Shown in pieces: positions 1-7,049 of a stretch of 32,423 nucleotides of DNA. Under the pieces are notes generated by a model, which had not been told where the DNA came from, ran no database searches, and worked only from the letters and a program-made list of their open reading frames with translations. Origin of the DNA: Bacillota bacterium (GTDB lineage Bacteria > Bacillota > Clostridia > Peptostreptococcales > Anaerovoracaceae); NCBI GenBank assembly GCA_017556505.1, contig JAFYNS010000150.1:1-32423 (forward strand), read 5' to 3'. Positions within the stretch are counted from its first letter, which is position 1; every line of letters begins with the position of its first letter. Position numbers and translations under genes: made by a program.

Positions 1-1246
1 ATGCGCCCTTGAAACGAACTTCGTTGCCAGGGAACAGTCTGAAGTACTTCTTTGCAGGAACTTCCATGAAGTCTTCGCCGTCCACGTACAGTTCTCTGGA
101 GAACGGTACCTGACGGGAGCCCATTTCAGGAACCTGTGCGTTGTTTTCGATGGTGCACAGTTCAGTTTCGTCTTCAGGGTAGTTGGTGATTACAACCTTG
201 ATTGGGTCGAATACCACATTTCTGCTTTCTACCTTCAGCTTCAGGTCATCACGAACGCAGCCTTCCAGTACGGAATAGTCGATGGTGGAGTTTGCCTTCG
301 CTACGCCAATCTGTTCGCAGAATGCACGAACTGCTTCCGGAGTATAACCTCTGCGGCGGATACCTGCGATGGTAGGCATACGAGGGTCATCCCAGCCTTC
401 CACGATACCGTCGTCAACCATGGCCTTCAGGTAACGCTTGGACATTACAGTGCCGGTCAGGTTCAGACGTGCGAACTCGATCTGTCTAGGAGGGTTTGGC
501 CAGAAGCCTACTTCTCTCAGAACCCAGTCATACAGGGGTCTGTGGTCTTCGAATTCCAGAGTACAGATGGAGTGAGAGATGCCTTCGATGGCGTCTTCGA
601 TTGGATGTGCAAAGTCGTACATCGGATAGATGCACCACTTGTCACCGGTGTTGTGGTGAGTTGCGTGAGCAATTCTGTAGATGATAGGGTCTCTCATGTT
701 GATGTTAGGGGAGCTCATATCGATCTTCGCTCTCAGCACCTTTTCACCGTCTTTATACTTGCCAGCCTTCATTTCTTCGAAGAGCTGAAGGTTTTCTTCT
801 ACAGAACGGTTTCTGTAAGGGCTTTCCTTACCAGGCTCAGTCAGGGTACCTCTGTACTCTCTGATTTCTTCGCCGGTCAGGTCGCATACGAAAGCCTTGC
901 CCTGCTTGATCAGGGATACAGCTGCTTCGTACATGGTATCAAAGTAGTCGGATGCCCACAGTCTCTTTTCCCACTGGAAGCCCAGCCACTTTACGTCTTC
1001 TTCGATGGAATTTACGTATTCCATGTCCTCCTTCACCGGATTGGTGTCGTCGTAACGCAGATTTACCTTACCGCCGTACTTGGCAGCAGTGGTAAAGTTC
1101 AGGCAGATGGACTTGGCATGGCCGATATGCAGGTAGCCATTTGGTTCCGGAGGGAAACGGGTGATGACTTCTTTATAGACACCTTCCTCCAGATCCTTGT
1201 CGATCATATTGTGTATAAAATTGGTGGTCATTTCTAATTCTGACAT
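1..1246 (-). CDS. glnS: Glutaminyl-tRNA synthetase, 3' end missing
   Basis: Cytoplasmic class I aminoacyl-tRNA synthetase that charges tRNA-Gln. I translated the minus strand from ATG 1246; it gives about 415 residues with no stop before the left edge, so the C-terminal part (mostly the anticodon-binding beta barrels) is outside the window. The catalytic signatures are visible: the HIGH region reads [16 protein letters not shown] near residue 31, and the KMSKS counterpart is VMSKRYL. Between them are [18 protein letters not shown] and [18 protein letters not shown], typical of GlnRS rather than GluRS. The start is backed by GGAGG at about 1255-1259. The gene has its own extended -10 promoter upstream, so it need not belong to the operon at 1344-5273. 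The name rests on motif pattern; a non-discriminating GluRS is much less likely because of the [13 protein letters not shown] form. Confidence 0.95.
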   Translation of the reverse strand, partial: MSELEMTTNFIHNMIDKDLEEGVYKEVITRFPPEPNGYLHIGHAKSICLNFTTAAKYGGKVNLRYDDTNPVKEDMEYVNSIEEDVKWLGFQWEKRLWASDYFDTMYEAAVSLIKQGKAFVCDLTGEEIREYRGTLTEPGKESPYRNRSVEENLQLFEEMKAGKYKDGEKVLRAKIDMSSPNINMRDPIIYRIAHATHHNTGDKWCIYPMYDFAHPIEDAIEGISHSICTLEFEDHRPLYDWVLREVGFWPNPPRQIEFARLNLTGTVMSKRYLKAMVDDGIVEGWDDPRMPTIAGIRRRGYTPEAVRAFCEQIGVAKANSTIDYSVLEGCVRDDLKLKVESRNVVFDPIKVVITNYPEDETELCTIENNAQVPEMGSRQVPFSRELYVDGEDFMEVPAKKYFRLFPGNEVRFKGA

Positions 1247-1291
1247 TGTAGATTCCTCCAAATTAAAATTTCCAAAAATGTCCTATAGATT

Positions 1292-1321
1292 AGTATATCA
1301 CAAACAGCACGGCCTGTACAA
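1292..1321 (-). promoter_or_regulatory. Probable promoter of glnS
   Basis: On the minus strand an extended -10 (TGATATACT, hexamer at 1297-1292) lies about 45 bases before the glnS start. A weak -35 candidate TTGTAC is at 1321-1316 with an 18-base spacer. No convincing terminator separates it from the upstream operon, so read-through is also possible. Confidence 0.45.
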
Positions 1322-1343
1322 GGGGAAACCTTGCGGCCGCAGT

Positions 1344-2162
1344 CTATTTCTTTTCAACGAATTTCGGGCCTTTCAGCTTGCAGATCTTATCCTGGCAGTT
1401 TGCACACTTCAAAGTGGCATTGGATCCTTCCCAGAACCGTTCCGGATGTTTCAGCAGGGTCAGTTCCCAGCGAAGCATCACAATCAGACTGGTAAAGAAC
1501 AAGCTCCACGTAAAGAAGTTTCTGATAAACAGCATCGGTGTGCACATCATGAAGTGTCCCCAGTTAAAGATGCGGCAATTCACACAGCATTTATTCTTCA
1601 GGAAGAAACTCTGGAACGGACACCAGACGACCACACAGATCAGGTCGGCAAGATAGAAGAACACGCTGAGCAGCAGCAGTTCTTTCTCTGCGATAACGTC
1701 CAGCACATAAAGGGCTCCGAACACTGCATTAAAGCACATCCATACAATCAGCACCCAGATGGCAGCATAATTATTTTTCTGCACATAGCGGTACAGCCCC
1801 AGTTCATCACAGTCTTCCACAGGCACGTAGTAATCCGGGAATTCCTTCTTGCTTCCCATGGTCAGGTACTTGCTGTCCGGAAGCATTGCTAAGATCATTT
1901 CTATCATGATCAGTCCCCAGACCACATAAACCCAGATGTGGTTGATGCCTTCCAGATAAGCATACAGTTCCTCCAGCGGCCGTCCGGACATGATCCAGTC
2001 AATTTCGATCTTTTCCGTTACGATAATATCAAAATACTCCGGTGCCCTGAAGTAGGCCCAAAGCACCAGCAGAAAAACCCCGGCCCGGAATGCAAGTTTT
2101 GCCAGGTAGACCTGAAACATCCTTCCTTTCGCCAGGGAAGATTTCACAGCGCATCCGTTCAT
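1344..2162 (-). CDS. Cys-rich polytopic membrane protein, last gene of the sensory hydrogenase operon
   Basis: Not a family I can name. The 272-residue product has about five hydrophobic segments (roughly residues 15-40, 72-94, 130-150, 158-180 and 212-235). It also has two cysteine clusters that could bind a metal or Fe-S centre: KNKCCVNCRIFNWGHF before the last segment and CANCQDKICKLK at the C terminus, where the spacing is C-x2-C-x4-C. The start overlaps the stop of the PHP gene by four bases (ATGA), which suggests translational coupling. An internal ATG (MFQVYL, 14 codons on) has AGGAAGG too close to serve it well, so I keep the first start but with doubt. Position at the end of the HydS operon suggests a membrane partner of the redox signalling module; that is inference only. 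Confidence 0.8.
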   Translation of the reverse strand: MNGCAVKSSLAKGRMFQVYLAKLAFRAGVFLLVLWAYFRAPEYFDIIVTEKIEIDWIMSGRPLEELYAYLEGINHIWVYVVWGLIMIEMILAMLPDSKYLTMGSKKEFPDYYVPVEDCDELGLYRYVQKNNYAAIWVLIVWMCFNAVFGALYVLDVIAEKELLLLSVFFYLADLICVVVWCPFQSFFLKNKCCVNCRIFNWGHFMMCTPMLFIRNFFTWSLFFTSLIVMLRWELTLLKHPERFWEGSNATLKCANCQDKICKLKGPKFVEKK

Positions 2163-2863
2163 TCTTTCCGTTCAAACTCCTTTTCCATAATGTATTTATA
2201 CAGTCCCGCAAAATCCCCGCTTTCCAGGGGCAGCTCGAACCCCCCGGCTTCACTGAGCGATTCCAGGTCGTGGGAATCCGATGCCTGTATAATTTTCAGT
2301 CCCTCCGGCAGTCCGTCAGGACGGTATTCGCGTATTTCTGCGGCCGGTGTGCAAAGGTCTTCCGGCCAGGCTCCCAGCACAGCAAAAAGGCCATTGGCAT
2401 CCCGGTCCACATGAGCCGGCCAGCAAAGACCTCCGTACTCTGCCGCAATCTGCGGCAGATCCATGATGGATATATCACAGCCGGTCAGCAGCAGATTATG
2501 CTCGATTTCCGGACTTCCGTCGATATGTATGATTTTCTGTTCACCAAAAATATCAGCCCGGTTTGGGATGAAAGGCAGATGCTTTTCCAGCATGGCATCA
2601 AATTCCATTGCAGCTTCGAGGCTTGGAAAATAGCAGACACAGTGAATATCTTCTGAAGTATTCACTTCAATACCCGGAATAAAGCCCACACCGTAGCGCC
2701 GGGCAGCTTCTGCCGCAGCCGGGCAGTTTTTGGCGCTGTTATGGTCTGTCAGTGCAATCAGTTCCAGACCGCATATCCTGGCCATGCCCACCAGATCGTA
2801 AGGATCCATGAAATCACTGCCGCAGGGCGACAGACAGGAATGAAGATGTAAATCTGTCTTCAT
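2159..2863 (-). CDS. PHP-domain metal-dependent phosphoesterase
   Basis: A 234-residue protein of the polymerase/histidinol phosphatase superfamily. The metal-binding set is visible: the N-terminal TDLHLHSCLSPCG, ALTDHNSAKNC near residue 40, the conserved Glu in GIEVNTSEDIH, the central His in WPAHVDRDA and the late QASDSHDLE. Proteins of this kind hydrolyse nucleotide or phosphate esters, but the substrate cannot be read from sequence. I choose ATG 2863, which overlaps the stop of the upstream DRTGG gene by one base (TGATG); a GTG one codon earlier is possible. The 3' end overlaps the membrane-protein gene. In such an operon it may act on a nucleotide signal or on a phosphoprotein made by the neighbouring ATPase, which is speculation. 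Confidence 0.88.
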   Translation of the reverse strand: MKTDLHLHSCLSPCGSDFMDPYDLVGMARICGLELIALTDHNSAKNCPAAAEAARRYGVGFIPGIEVNTSEDIHCVCYFPSLEAAMEFDAMLEKHLPFIPNRADIFGEQKIIHIDGSPEIEHNLLLTGCDISIMDLPQIAAEYGGLCWPAHVDRDANGLFAVLGAWPEDLCTPAAEIREYRPDGLPEGLKIIQASDSHDLESLSEAGGFELPLESGDFAGLYKYIMEKEFERKE

Positions 2864-3186
2864 CACACCAGTCCCTGATGAACAAGACAGGCAGTTTCAA
2901 ATACAGGAAGGGGGCTTTTCAGCAGGGTCACCTTTCCCTTTGCAGCTTCCACAGCCTCTTCATCAAAGCTGCAGCCTTCTGCCGCAATAACACAGGACAC
3001 ATCCGCCAGGGATGCCACCGCAATCACATTCCGGTTCCCCATGACGGTAACCCAGGCACTGTCTTCCGGAGCTTTCGCCATACATATGGAAAGAAGGTCA
3101 CAGGTGAACACACTGGTTACCTGACGATCCTCTTCCTGCCATACAATCTCAAACTCCGGAATTTTAACAACATCATTTACTGTCAT
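2863..3186 (-). CDS. DRTGG-domain protein (second of the operon)
   Basis: A 107-residue protein starting MTVNDVVKIPEF at ATG 3186, with AAAGGA about seven bases upstream. The reading frame stays open further upstream (to 3357), but that part overlaps the sensory hydrogenase gene and is not credible. The segment VTSVFTCDLLSICMAKA and the later VIAVASLADVSCVIAAEG fit the DRTGG fold, a small ligand-binding domain found in regulatory contexts beside CBS or HPr-kinase-like proteins. The start lies inside the 3' end of the hydrogenase gene (14-base overlap). It is a diverged partner of the DRTGG protein at 4926-5273, and the two could form a heterodimer. No catalytic residues are evident. Confidence 0.82.
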   Translation of the reverse strand: MTVNDVVKIPEFEIVWQEEDRQVTSVFTCDLLSICMAKAPEDSAWVTVMGNRNVIAVASLADVSCVIAAEGCSFDEEAVEAAKGKVTLLKSPLPVFETACLVHQGLV

Positions 3187-4477
3187 GTTCTTTCCTTTCA
3201 CAGGATTCTTCCAGCGTTTTTTCCAGCTGGGCAATCCGTTCTTCATACTTGCGGCATTTACGGAAGATGCACTGTTCTTCCGTTCCGCGTCCCATAATAA
3301 TATCTTCTGCCAGTGCGTGACAGGATGGTGCACCGCAGACACCGCAGTCCATGCCATTGAACTGTTTTTCCAGTTCTTTGATTTTCATCATCTTGATCAT
3401 GGCCTGTTTCACATCGCTGTCCAGCTGCAGTGCAGGATTGTAGCGGACCTCTTCATCCAGATGCATGTCGTCTTCCGGCAGGCTTCCTGTCGGAATAGTC
3501 GGTGTGACATGATTCATGATGTGGGTAATCCGGGATTTGGCAATGAATGGATTTTCGATGGCCAGCACGCCTCCCACACAGCCTCCCGGACAGGCATTCA
3601 GTTCAATAAAACGTGCCTGATGAATTTTTTCGTCTTCCAGTGCTTCCAGCACATCGATGACATTTTCGATGCCGTCTGCATACAGGCTGTGGGAAGCCTG
3701 GCTGGCATAAGCTTCACCGCCGGATTTTGCCCAGCCCACACCAAGAGGCCCGGAACGCGCCAGAATCTCTGGCCGGTCTATATTCTTCAGCAGCGGCTGA
3801 AGAAGCGGATATACTTCGGAAATGGACAGTACAGCATCCACGTAACTTTCATTTTCACCCAGAGGATGTTTGCTGCTGGTTGCCTTCGCCGGACAGCCTG
3901 AAATAAATACGCAGCCGATCTTTTCTTTCGGCAGACCGGTCTTTTCCATTGCGAGCTTCTTCGCCCACCGCGCTGACAGTTCCATCGGAGAACGGTAGTT
4001 CAGCAGATTCGGCAGCAGCGACGGGAACTGGGACCGAATAATCCGAACCACTGTCGGACAGGATGAACTGATAACGTGGTCAGGCAGACGGTCAAAATAC
4101 AGATCCTGTGTTACGGCACGGGAAATGGCGTCGCAGGCAACCGAAACTTCAAACACATCATCAAAGCCTAATTTCTTCAGAGCCGTCAGAACAATATTTC
4201 TGTCCCGCATTCCCGGAAACTGGGCATAAAGAGTCTGTGCCGGCAGTGCAACGGTATATTCAAATGAGTTCAGAACATCCAGCGTGTCTACCACTGCTTT
4301 TTTTGCATGGTTCGGACACACTCGGATGCACTCACCGCAGTCGATACATTTATTTCCGAAAATCACGGCTTTTCCGTTTATAATTCGAATCGCTTCCGTC
4401 GGACAGCGCTTCAGGCAGATGGTACATCCGCAGCACTTATCCTTATCTAATGTAACTGAATGTCCTACATATTTCAT
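3173..4477 (-). CDS. hydS: Putative sensory [FeFe]-hydrogenase (group D-like HydS)
   Basis: A 434-residue protein with three parts. First is an N-terminal two-cluster ferredoxin domain (Cys15, 18, 21, 25 and Cys44, 47, 50, 54). Next is an H-cluster domain in which L1 reads SSSCPTVV (Cys140), L2 reads SGCPAK (Cys195) and L3 reads NACPGGC (Cys296, Cys300). Last is a C-terminal four-Cys motif (378, 381, 386, 403) with spacing C-x2-C-x4-C-x16-C, followed by a short coiled coil. In catalytic enzymes such as CpI, L1 is TSCCP, where the first Cys relays protons and the second binds the cluster. Here the relay position is Ser while the four cluster ligands are kept. No PAS domain is present. This layout matches what I recall of group D putative sensory hydrogenases such as HydS of Thermoanaerobacter mathranii. 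ATG 4477 has GGGGTGAG upstream. Operon neighbours with kinase-like and PHP domains support a signalling role. Confidence 0.88.
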   Translation of the reverse strand: MKYVGHSVTLDKDKCCGCTICLKRCPTEAIRIINGKAVIFGNKCIDCGECIRVCPNHAKKAVVDTLDVLNSFEYTVALPAQTLYAQFPGMRDRNIVLTALKKLGFDDVFEVSVACDAISRAVTQDLYFDRLPDHVISSSCPTVVRIIRSQFPSLLPNLLNYRSPMELSARWAKKLAMEKTGLPKEKIGCVFISGCPAKATSSKHPLGENESYVDAVLSISEVYPLLQPLLKNIDRPEILARSGPLGVGWAKSGGEAYASQASHSLYADGIENVIDVLEALEDEKIHQARFIELNACPGGCVGGVLAIENPFIAKSRITHIMNHVTPTIPTGSLPEDDMHLDEEVRYNPALQLDSDVKQAMIKMMKIKELEKQFNGMDCGVCGAPSCHALAEDIIMGRGTEEQCIFRKCRKYEERIAQLEKTLEESCERKEHDSK

Positions 4478-4503
4478 CTTCTCACCCCTTCAGACAGCAG
4501 TGT

Positions 4504-4923
4504 TTACACTGCAACCGACATGGTCAGAGTGGTCCCCTGACCCACTACAGTTTTTATGTCGAGATAGTCTGTATACTTCTTAATATTCGGCAGACCCATG
4601 CCGGCACCAAACCCCAGGCCCCGGACTTTATCTGATGCTGTGGACCAGCCTTCCTGCATGGCCAGATCGATATCCGGAATGCCCGGACCCACGTCTTCAC
4701 AGCATACTCTTATTTCGTCAGGAGAAATTTCCACGGTGATTTTGCCTCCCCGGGCATGAATTACCATATTGATTTCCGCTTCATACATGGCCACAGAAAC
4801 ACGTCGGATAACCTCCGGCGGAAAACCCAGGGATTTCAGCGTTTTCTTTACGTCTCCAGACGCTTCGCCTGCACCGGAAAAATCGTCTGCAGAGACGGTG
4901 TATTCCAAAATCATCGGTTCCAT
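4504..4923 (-). CDS. RsbW-like HATPase protein (anti-sigma factor/serine kinase family)
   Basis: A 139-residue stand-alone GHKL ATPase domain. The N-box is around AMYEAEINMVIHARGG (residues 46-61), followed by the G1 box EDVGPGIPDIDLAM and the G2 region GLGFGAGMGLPNIKKYTD. A C-terminal GQGTTLTMSV completes the Bergerat fold. Members of this family bind sigma or anti-anti-sigma factors and can phosphorylate a serine on a partner; no STAS partner is encoded nearby. The start is two bases after the DRTGG stop, with GGGGATG as the likely ribosome binding site, and the next gene is hydS. A role relaying the redox state of HydS to a target protein is a reasonable inference, not something shown by sequence. 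Confidence 0.88.
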   Translation of the reverse strand: MEPMILEYTVSADDFSGAGEASGDVKKTLKSLGFPPEVIRRVSVAMYEAEINMVIHARGGKITVEISPDEIRVCCEDVGPGIPDIDLAMQEGWSTASDKVRGLGFGAGMGLPNIKKYTDYLDIKTVVGQGTTLTMSVAV

Positions 4924-4925
4924 GG

Positions 4926-5273
4926 CTATTCATCCCCACTTTTCAGACCTGCATCATGCAGAATGCCACAGGAAGTAAACATTCTCTTATCTGTAGACAT
5001 GATTACGATTGACCGTTCTTCCGCCAGCTTGATCATAGCCTCTGTCGGCTCCTTTCCGCGGACAAAAACAAGACACACGATGTCCATCATTTCCGCCGTC
5101 CGGATTACCTGCGGATTCACCAGGCCGGTGAGCAGCACAGCCTCGTTTTCTGCATATGCCAGTACGTCACTCATCAGATCACAGCTGAATCCGTTGTGAA
5201 CTTCTCTGTCCAGCATTTCTTCTCCGGTGTAAAGTTTTGCGTCTAAAAGTTGGGATATTTCTCTTATTTTCAT
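4926..5273 (-). CDS. DRTGG-domain protein, first gene of the sensory operon
   Basis: A 115-residue protein starting MKIREISQLLDAKL at ATG 5273, with GGAGG ten bases upstream. A longer frame to 5321 exists but would begin upstream of that site and inside the promoter. The core DREVHNGFSCDLMSDVLAY corresponds to the DRTGG signature region, followed by a segment (LLTGLVNPQVIRTAEMM) typical of the domain. It is the promoter-proximal gene of the minus operon and faces the hydrogenase structural genes across a divergent promoter region. Likely a small ligand-sensing or scaffold protein; the ligand is unknown. Confidence 0.85.
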   Translation of the reverse strand: MKIREISQLLDAKLYTGEEMLDREVHNGFSCDLMSDVLAYAENEAVLLTGLVNPQVIRTAEMMDIVCLVFVRGKEPTEAMIKLAEERSIVIMSTDKRMFTSCGILHDAGLKSGDE

Positions 5274-5302
5274 AGCCAAAGTCCTCCGATTATAGTGTCT
5301 AA

Positions 5303-5331
5303 AGTATATCAAATTAAACAAGACAAATCAA
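5303..5331 (-). promoter_or_regulatory. Promoter of the HydS/DRTGG operon
   Basis: Minus-strand -35 TTGATT (5331-5326), a 17-base spacer and -10 TATACT (5308-5303) place transcription start near 5296, about 23 bases before ATG 5273 and just ahead of its ribosome binding site. It overlaps the divergent promoter candidate at 5320-5349. Confidence 0.65.
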
Positions 5332-5349
5332 TCTTTTATGATGTATAAT
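5320..5349 (+). promoter_or_regulatory. Promoter of the 5398 HATPase gene
   Basis: A perfect -10 TATAAT (5344-5349) lies 18 bases after AAGACA (5320-5325). The start site would be about 5356, some 40 bases before the gene. The back-to-back overlap with the minus promoter means one regulator bound here could control both operons. Confidence 0.55.
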
Positions 5350-5397
5350 ATAGTCACACGAATCGCTGATATATACGCAAAGGAGGGCACTTTCACC

Positions 5398-5952
5398 ATG
5401 ATGCCTGAACTCTCACTGAACATACTGGATGTAGCACAGAACTCTGTAACGGCCGGAGCTTCCCTGATTCAGATATCCATTCTGGGCGACACCGGTTCCG
5501 ACCGTCTGACGATACGTATCGAAGACAATGGCTGCGGCATGACCGAAGAACAGCTCCAAAGGGTAACGGACCCATTTTTCACAAGCCGCAAAACACGTAA
5601 AGTAGGCCTTGGTATCCCCTTCTTCAAAATGGCTGCGGAACTGACCGGCGGCAGTTTTCACATGGACAGCCGGGTTGGAGCCGGCACTTCCACTACTGCG
5701 GTTTTCGGACTTTCTTCCATCGACCGTATGCCCCTTGGAAACATTGCGGATACCATGAGTGCTCTGATTGGGCCGAATCCTGATATTGATTTTCTGCTGA
5801 CCATGGAACAGGACAGCCGCGGATTCATCATGGATACCCGTGCATTCCGGGAAGTTCTGGGTCCGGAAATTCCGCTCTCGGAGCCTCAGGTGCTCAATTA
5901 CATTGAAGACTATATCAGAGAGAATACAGAGTCCTGCGGTATAAAAATATAA
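5398..5952 (+). CDS. HATPase (GHKL) domain protein, leader gene of hydrogenase cluster
   Basis: A 184-residue protein beginning MMPELSLNILDVAQNS. I start at ATG 5398 because AAGGAGGG sits at 5379-5386; the frame is open to 5338 but that part covers the promoter. ATPase motifs are the N-box ILDVAQNSVTAGA, DNGCGMTEEQL (G1), RKVGLGIPFFKMAAE (G2) and GAGTSTTAVF. The C-terminal 70 residues, from SSIDRMPLG on, match nothing I know. It has no membrane segment and no phospho-acceptor domain, so it is not a complete histidine kinase. Its place directly before the hydrogenase subunit genes, and opposite an operon with another GHKL protein, suggests the two ATPases act in one signalling system. Confidence 0.87.
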   Translation: MMPELSLNILDVAQNSVTAGASLIQISILGDTGSDRLTIRIEDNGCGMTEEQLQRVTDPFFTSRKTRKVGLGIPFFKMAAELTGGSFHMDSRVGAGTSTTAVFGLSSIDRMPLGNIADTMSALIGPNPDIDFLLTMEQDSRGFIMDTRAFREVLGPEIPLSEPQVLNYIEDYIRENTESCGIKI

Positions 5953-6033
5953 ATTTTTTCGCTGAATTTGTTTTTCGGAACAATTTTCGTATCGTTTATT
6001 TATTATCATACAACATATTTCTATCTTTTTTAC

Positions 6034-6062
6034 TTTACTGTATCATCGAATTATGGTATAGT
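6034..6062 (+). promoter_or_regulatory. Promoter of the hydrogenase structural genes
   Basis: TTTACT (6034-6039), a 17-base spacer and an extended -10 TGGTATAGT (hexamer 6057-6062). It lies in the 183-base gap before the NuoE-like gene; transcription would start near 6069. The same 14-mer AATTATGGTATAGT recurs at 10951-10964. Confidence 0.6.
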
Positions 6063-6135
6063 AAATTTGATATGTTTCTTTCAGTATGATAAAAACATTT
6101 ACGAAAGATAGATTTTAAGACAGGAGGTTCTGAAA

Positions 6136-6639
6136 TTGGCTAAGAAAAAAACCACCGTACCTTTTCAGGGTACAGCCGAGCAGGAAGCAAAACTGAAAGC
6201 GCTGATTGCTGAATACAAAGAAATTCCCGGGGCATTGATGCCGGTTCTTCAGCAGGCACAGGGCATTTACGGTTATCTTCCGATTGAAGTGCAGCAGATG
6301 ATTGCAGAAGGTCTGAATATTCCGCTGGCAGAAGTATATGGTGTTGTAACCTTCTACTCCCAGTTCACACTGAATCCGAAGGGCAAGTACGAAATTTCCG
6401 TATGTATGGGTACCGCATGCTACGTAAAAGGCGCCGGCGATCTGATTGACAGAATTACACATATCCTGGGTATCGAACCTGGTGAAGTGACTCCGGACGG
6501 AAAGTTCTCACTGACCAATACACGCTGCATCGGTGCTTGTGGTCTGGCTCCGGTTATGACCGTTAACGATGATGTTTACGGCCGCCTGAAGGCAGAAGAC
6601 ATTGATGGCATTCTGAGAAAGTACATGAACGAAGAATAA
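6136..6639 (+). CDS. hydC: NuoE-like subunit of NADH-linked [FeFe]-hydrogenase (HydC/HndA type)
   Basis: A 167-residue thioredoxin-fold [2Fe-2S] subunit that passes electrons between the flavin subunit and the hydrogenase. The N-terminal helical part resembles NuoE (ALMPVLQQAQGIYGYLP, then YGVVTFYSQFTLNPKGKY). The four cluster ligands appear as CMGTAC (C-x4-C) and CIGAC (C-x3-C). The start codon is TTG at 6136, supported by AGGAGG at 6122-6127, eight bases upstream. Length is normal for the family. It opens a run of four closely spaced genes ending in hydA. Subunit naming follows the Thermotoga HydABC convention. Confidence 0.93.
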   Translation: MAKKKTTVPFQGTAEQEAKLKALIAEYKEIPGALMPVLQQAQGIYGYLPIEVQQMIAEGLNIPLAEVYGVVTFYSQFTLNPKGKYEISVCMGTACYVKGAGDLIDRITHILGIEPGEVTPDGKFSLTNTRCIGACGLAPVMTVNDDVYGRLKAEDIDGILRKYMNEE

Positions 6640-6661
6640 GGATTTAGGGGGGGAAAATAAT

Positions 6662-7036
6662 ATGAAGTCTCTTGCAGAACTGGCTACTCTGAGAGAGCAG
6701 ATGAAGGCCAGTATGAATATGCGGCAGGAAGACCGCGATAAGATTCGCGTGGTTGTAGGTATGGCAACCTGTGGTATCGCAGCAGGTGCACGACCTGTTC
6801 TGGGCGCATTTGTAGATGAAATTGCCAAGCGCAATCTGAATAACATCACCGTAACACAGACCGGATGCATCGGTATCTGTAAATACGAACCGGTAGTGGA
6901 GGTCTACGTTCCTGGGCAGGAAAAAGTAACTTATGTAAAGATGACTGCAGAAAAGGCAATGCGTGTGGTTGCAGAACATCTGGTAAACAACCAGGTGGTA
7001 AGCGAACTGACCATCGGCGCTGCACAGGCTGAGTAA
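6662..7036 (+). CDS. [2Fe-2S] ferredoxin-like accessory subunit (HndB type)
   Basis: A 124-residue thioredoxin-like ferredoxin protein lying between the NuoE-like and NuoF-like genes, where HndB-type proteins are found in NADP(H)/NAD(H)-linked hydrogenase operons. The visible motifs are MATCGIAAGARPVL and TGCIGICKYEPVVEV. Only three cysteines fall in cluster-binding positions (the first site shows C-x4-G), so a complete [2Fe-2S] centre is not certain. The ribosome binding site is an unusual run of Gs (6648-6654) eight bases before ATG 6662. It is co-transcribed with its neighbours and the gap to the next gene is 13 bases. Confidence 0.9.
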   Translation: MKSLAELATLREQMKASMNMRQEDRDKIRVVVGMATCGIAAGARPVLGAFVDEIAKRNLNNITVTQTGCIGICKYEPVVEVYVPGQEKVTYVKMTAEKAMRVVAEHLVNNQVVSELTIGAAQAE

Positions 7037-7049
7037 AGGAGGTCCCCAT

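Noticed and set aside
542-1237. Plus-strand open frame of 231 codons
   Set aside because: It is antisense to glnS, whose motifs and start signal are clear; no ribosome binding site and no recognisable protein.
5289-5294. Perfect TATAAT on the minus strand
   Set aside because: It lies only a few bases ahead of the ribosome binding site of the DRTGG gene, so transcription from it would lose that site; the TTGATT-17-TATACT promoter upstream fits better.
6067-6090. TTGATA and TATGAT pair before the NuoE-like gene
   Set aside because: The spacer is only 12 bases, too short for sigma-A; the extended -10 at 6054-6062 is preferred.
6648-6654. Run of seven Gs as a phase-variable or sequencing-error tract
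   Set aside because: It lies in the intergenic ribosome binding site, not in a coding frame, so a length change would not cause a frameshift; both neighbours are intact.
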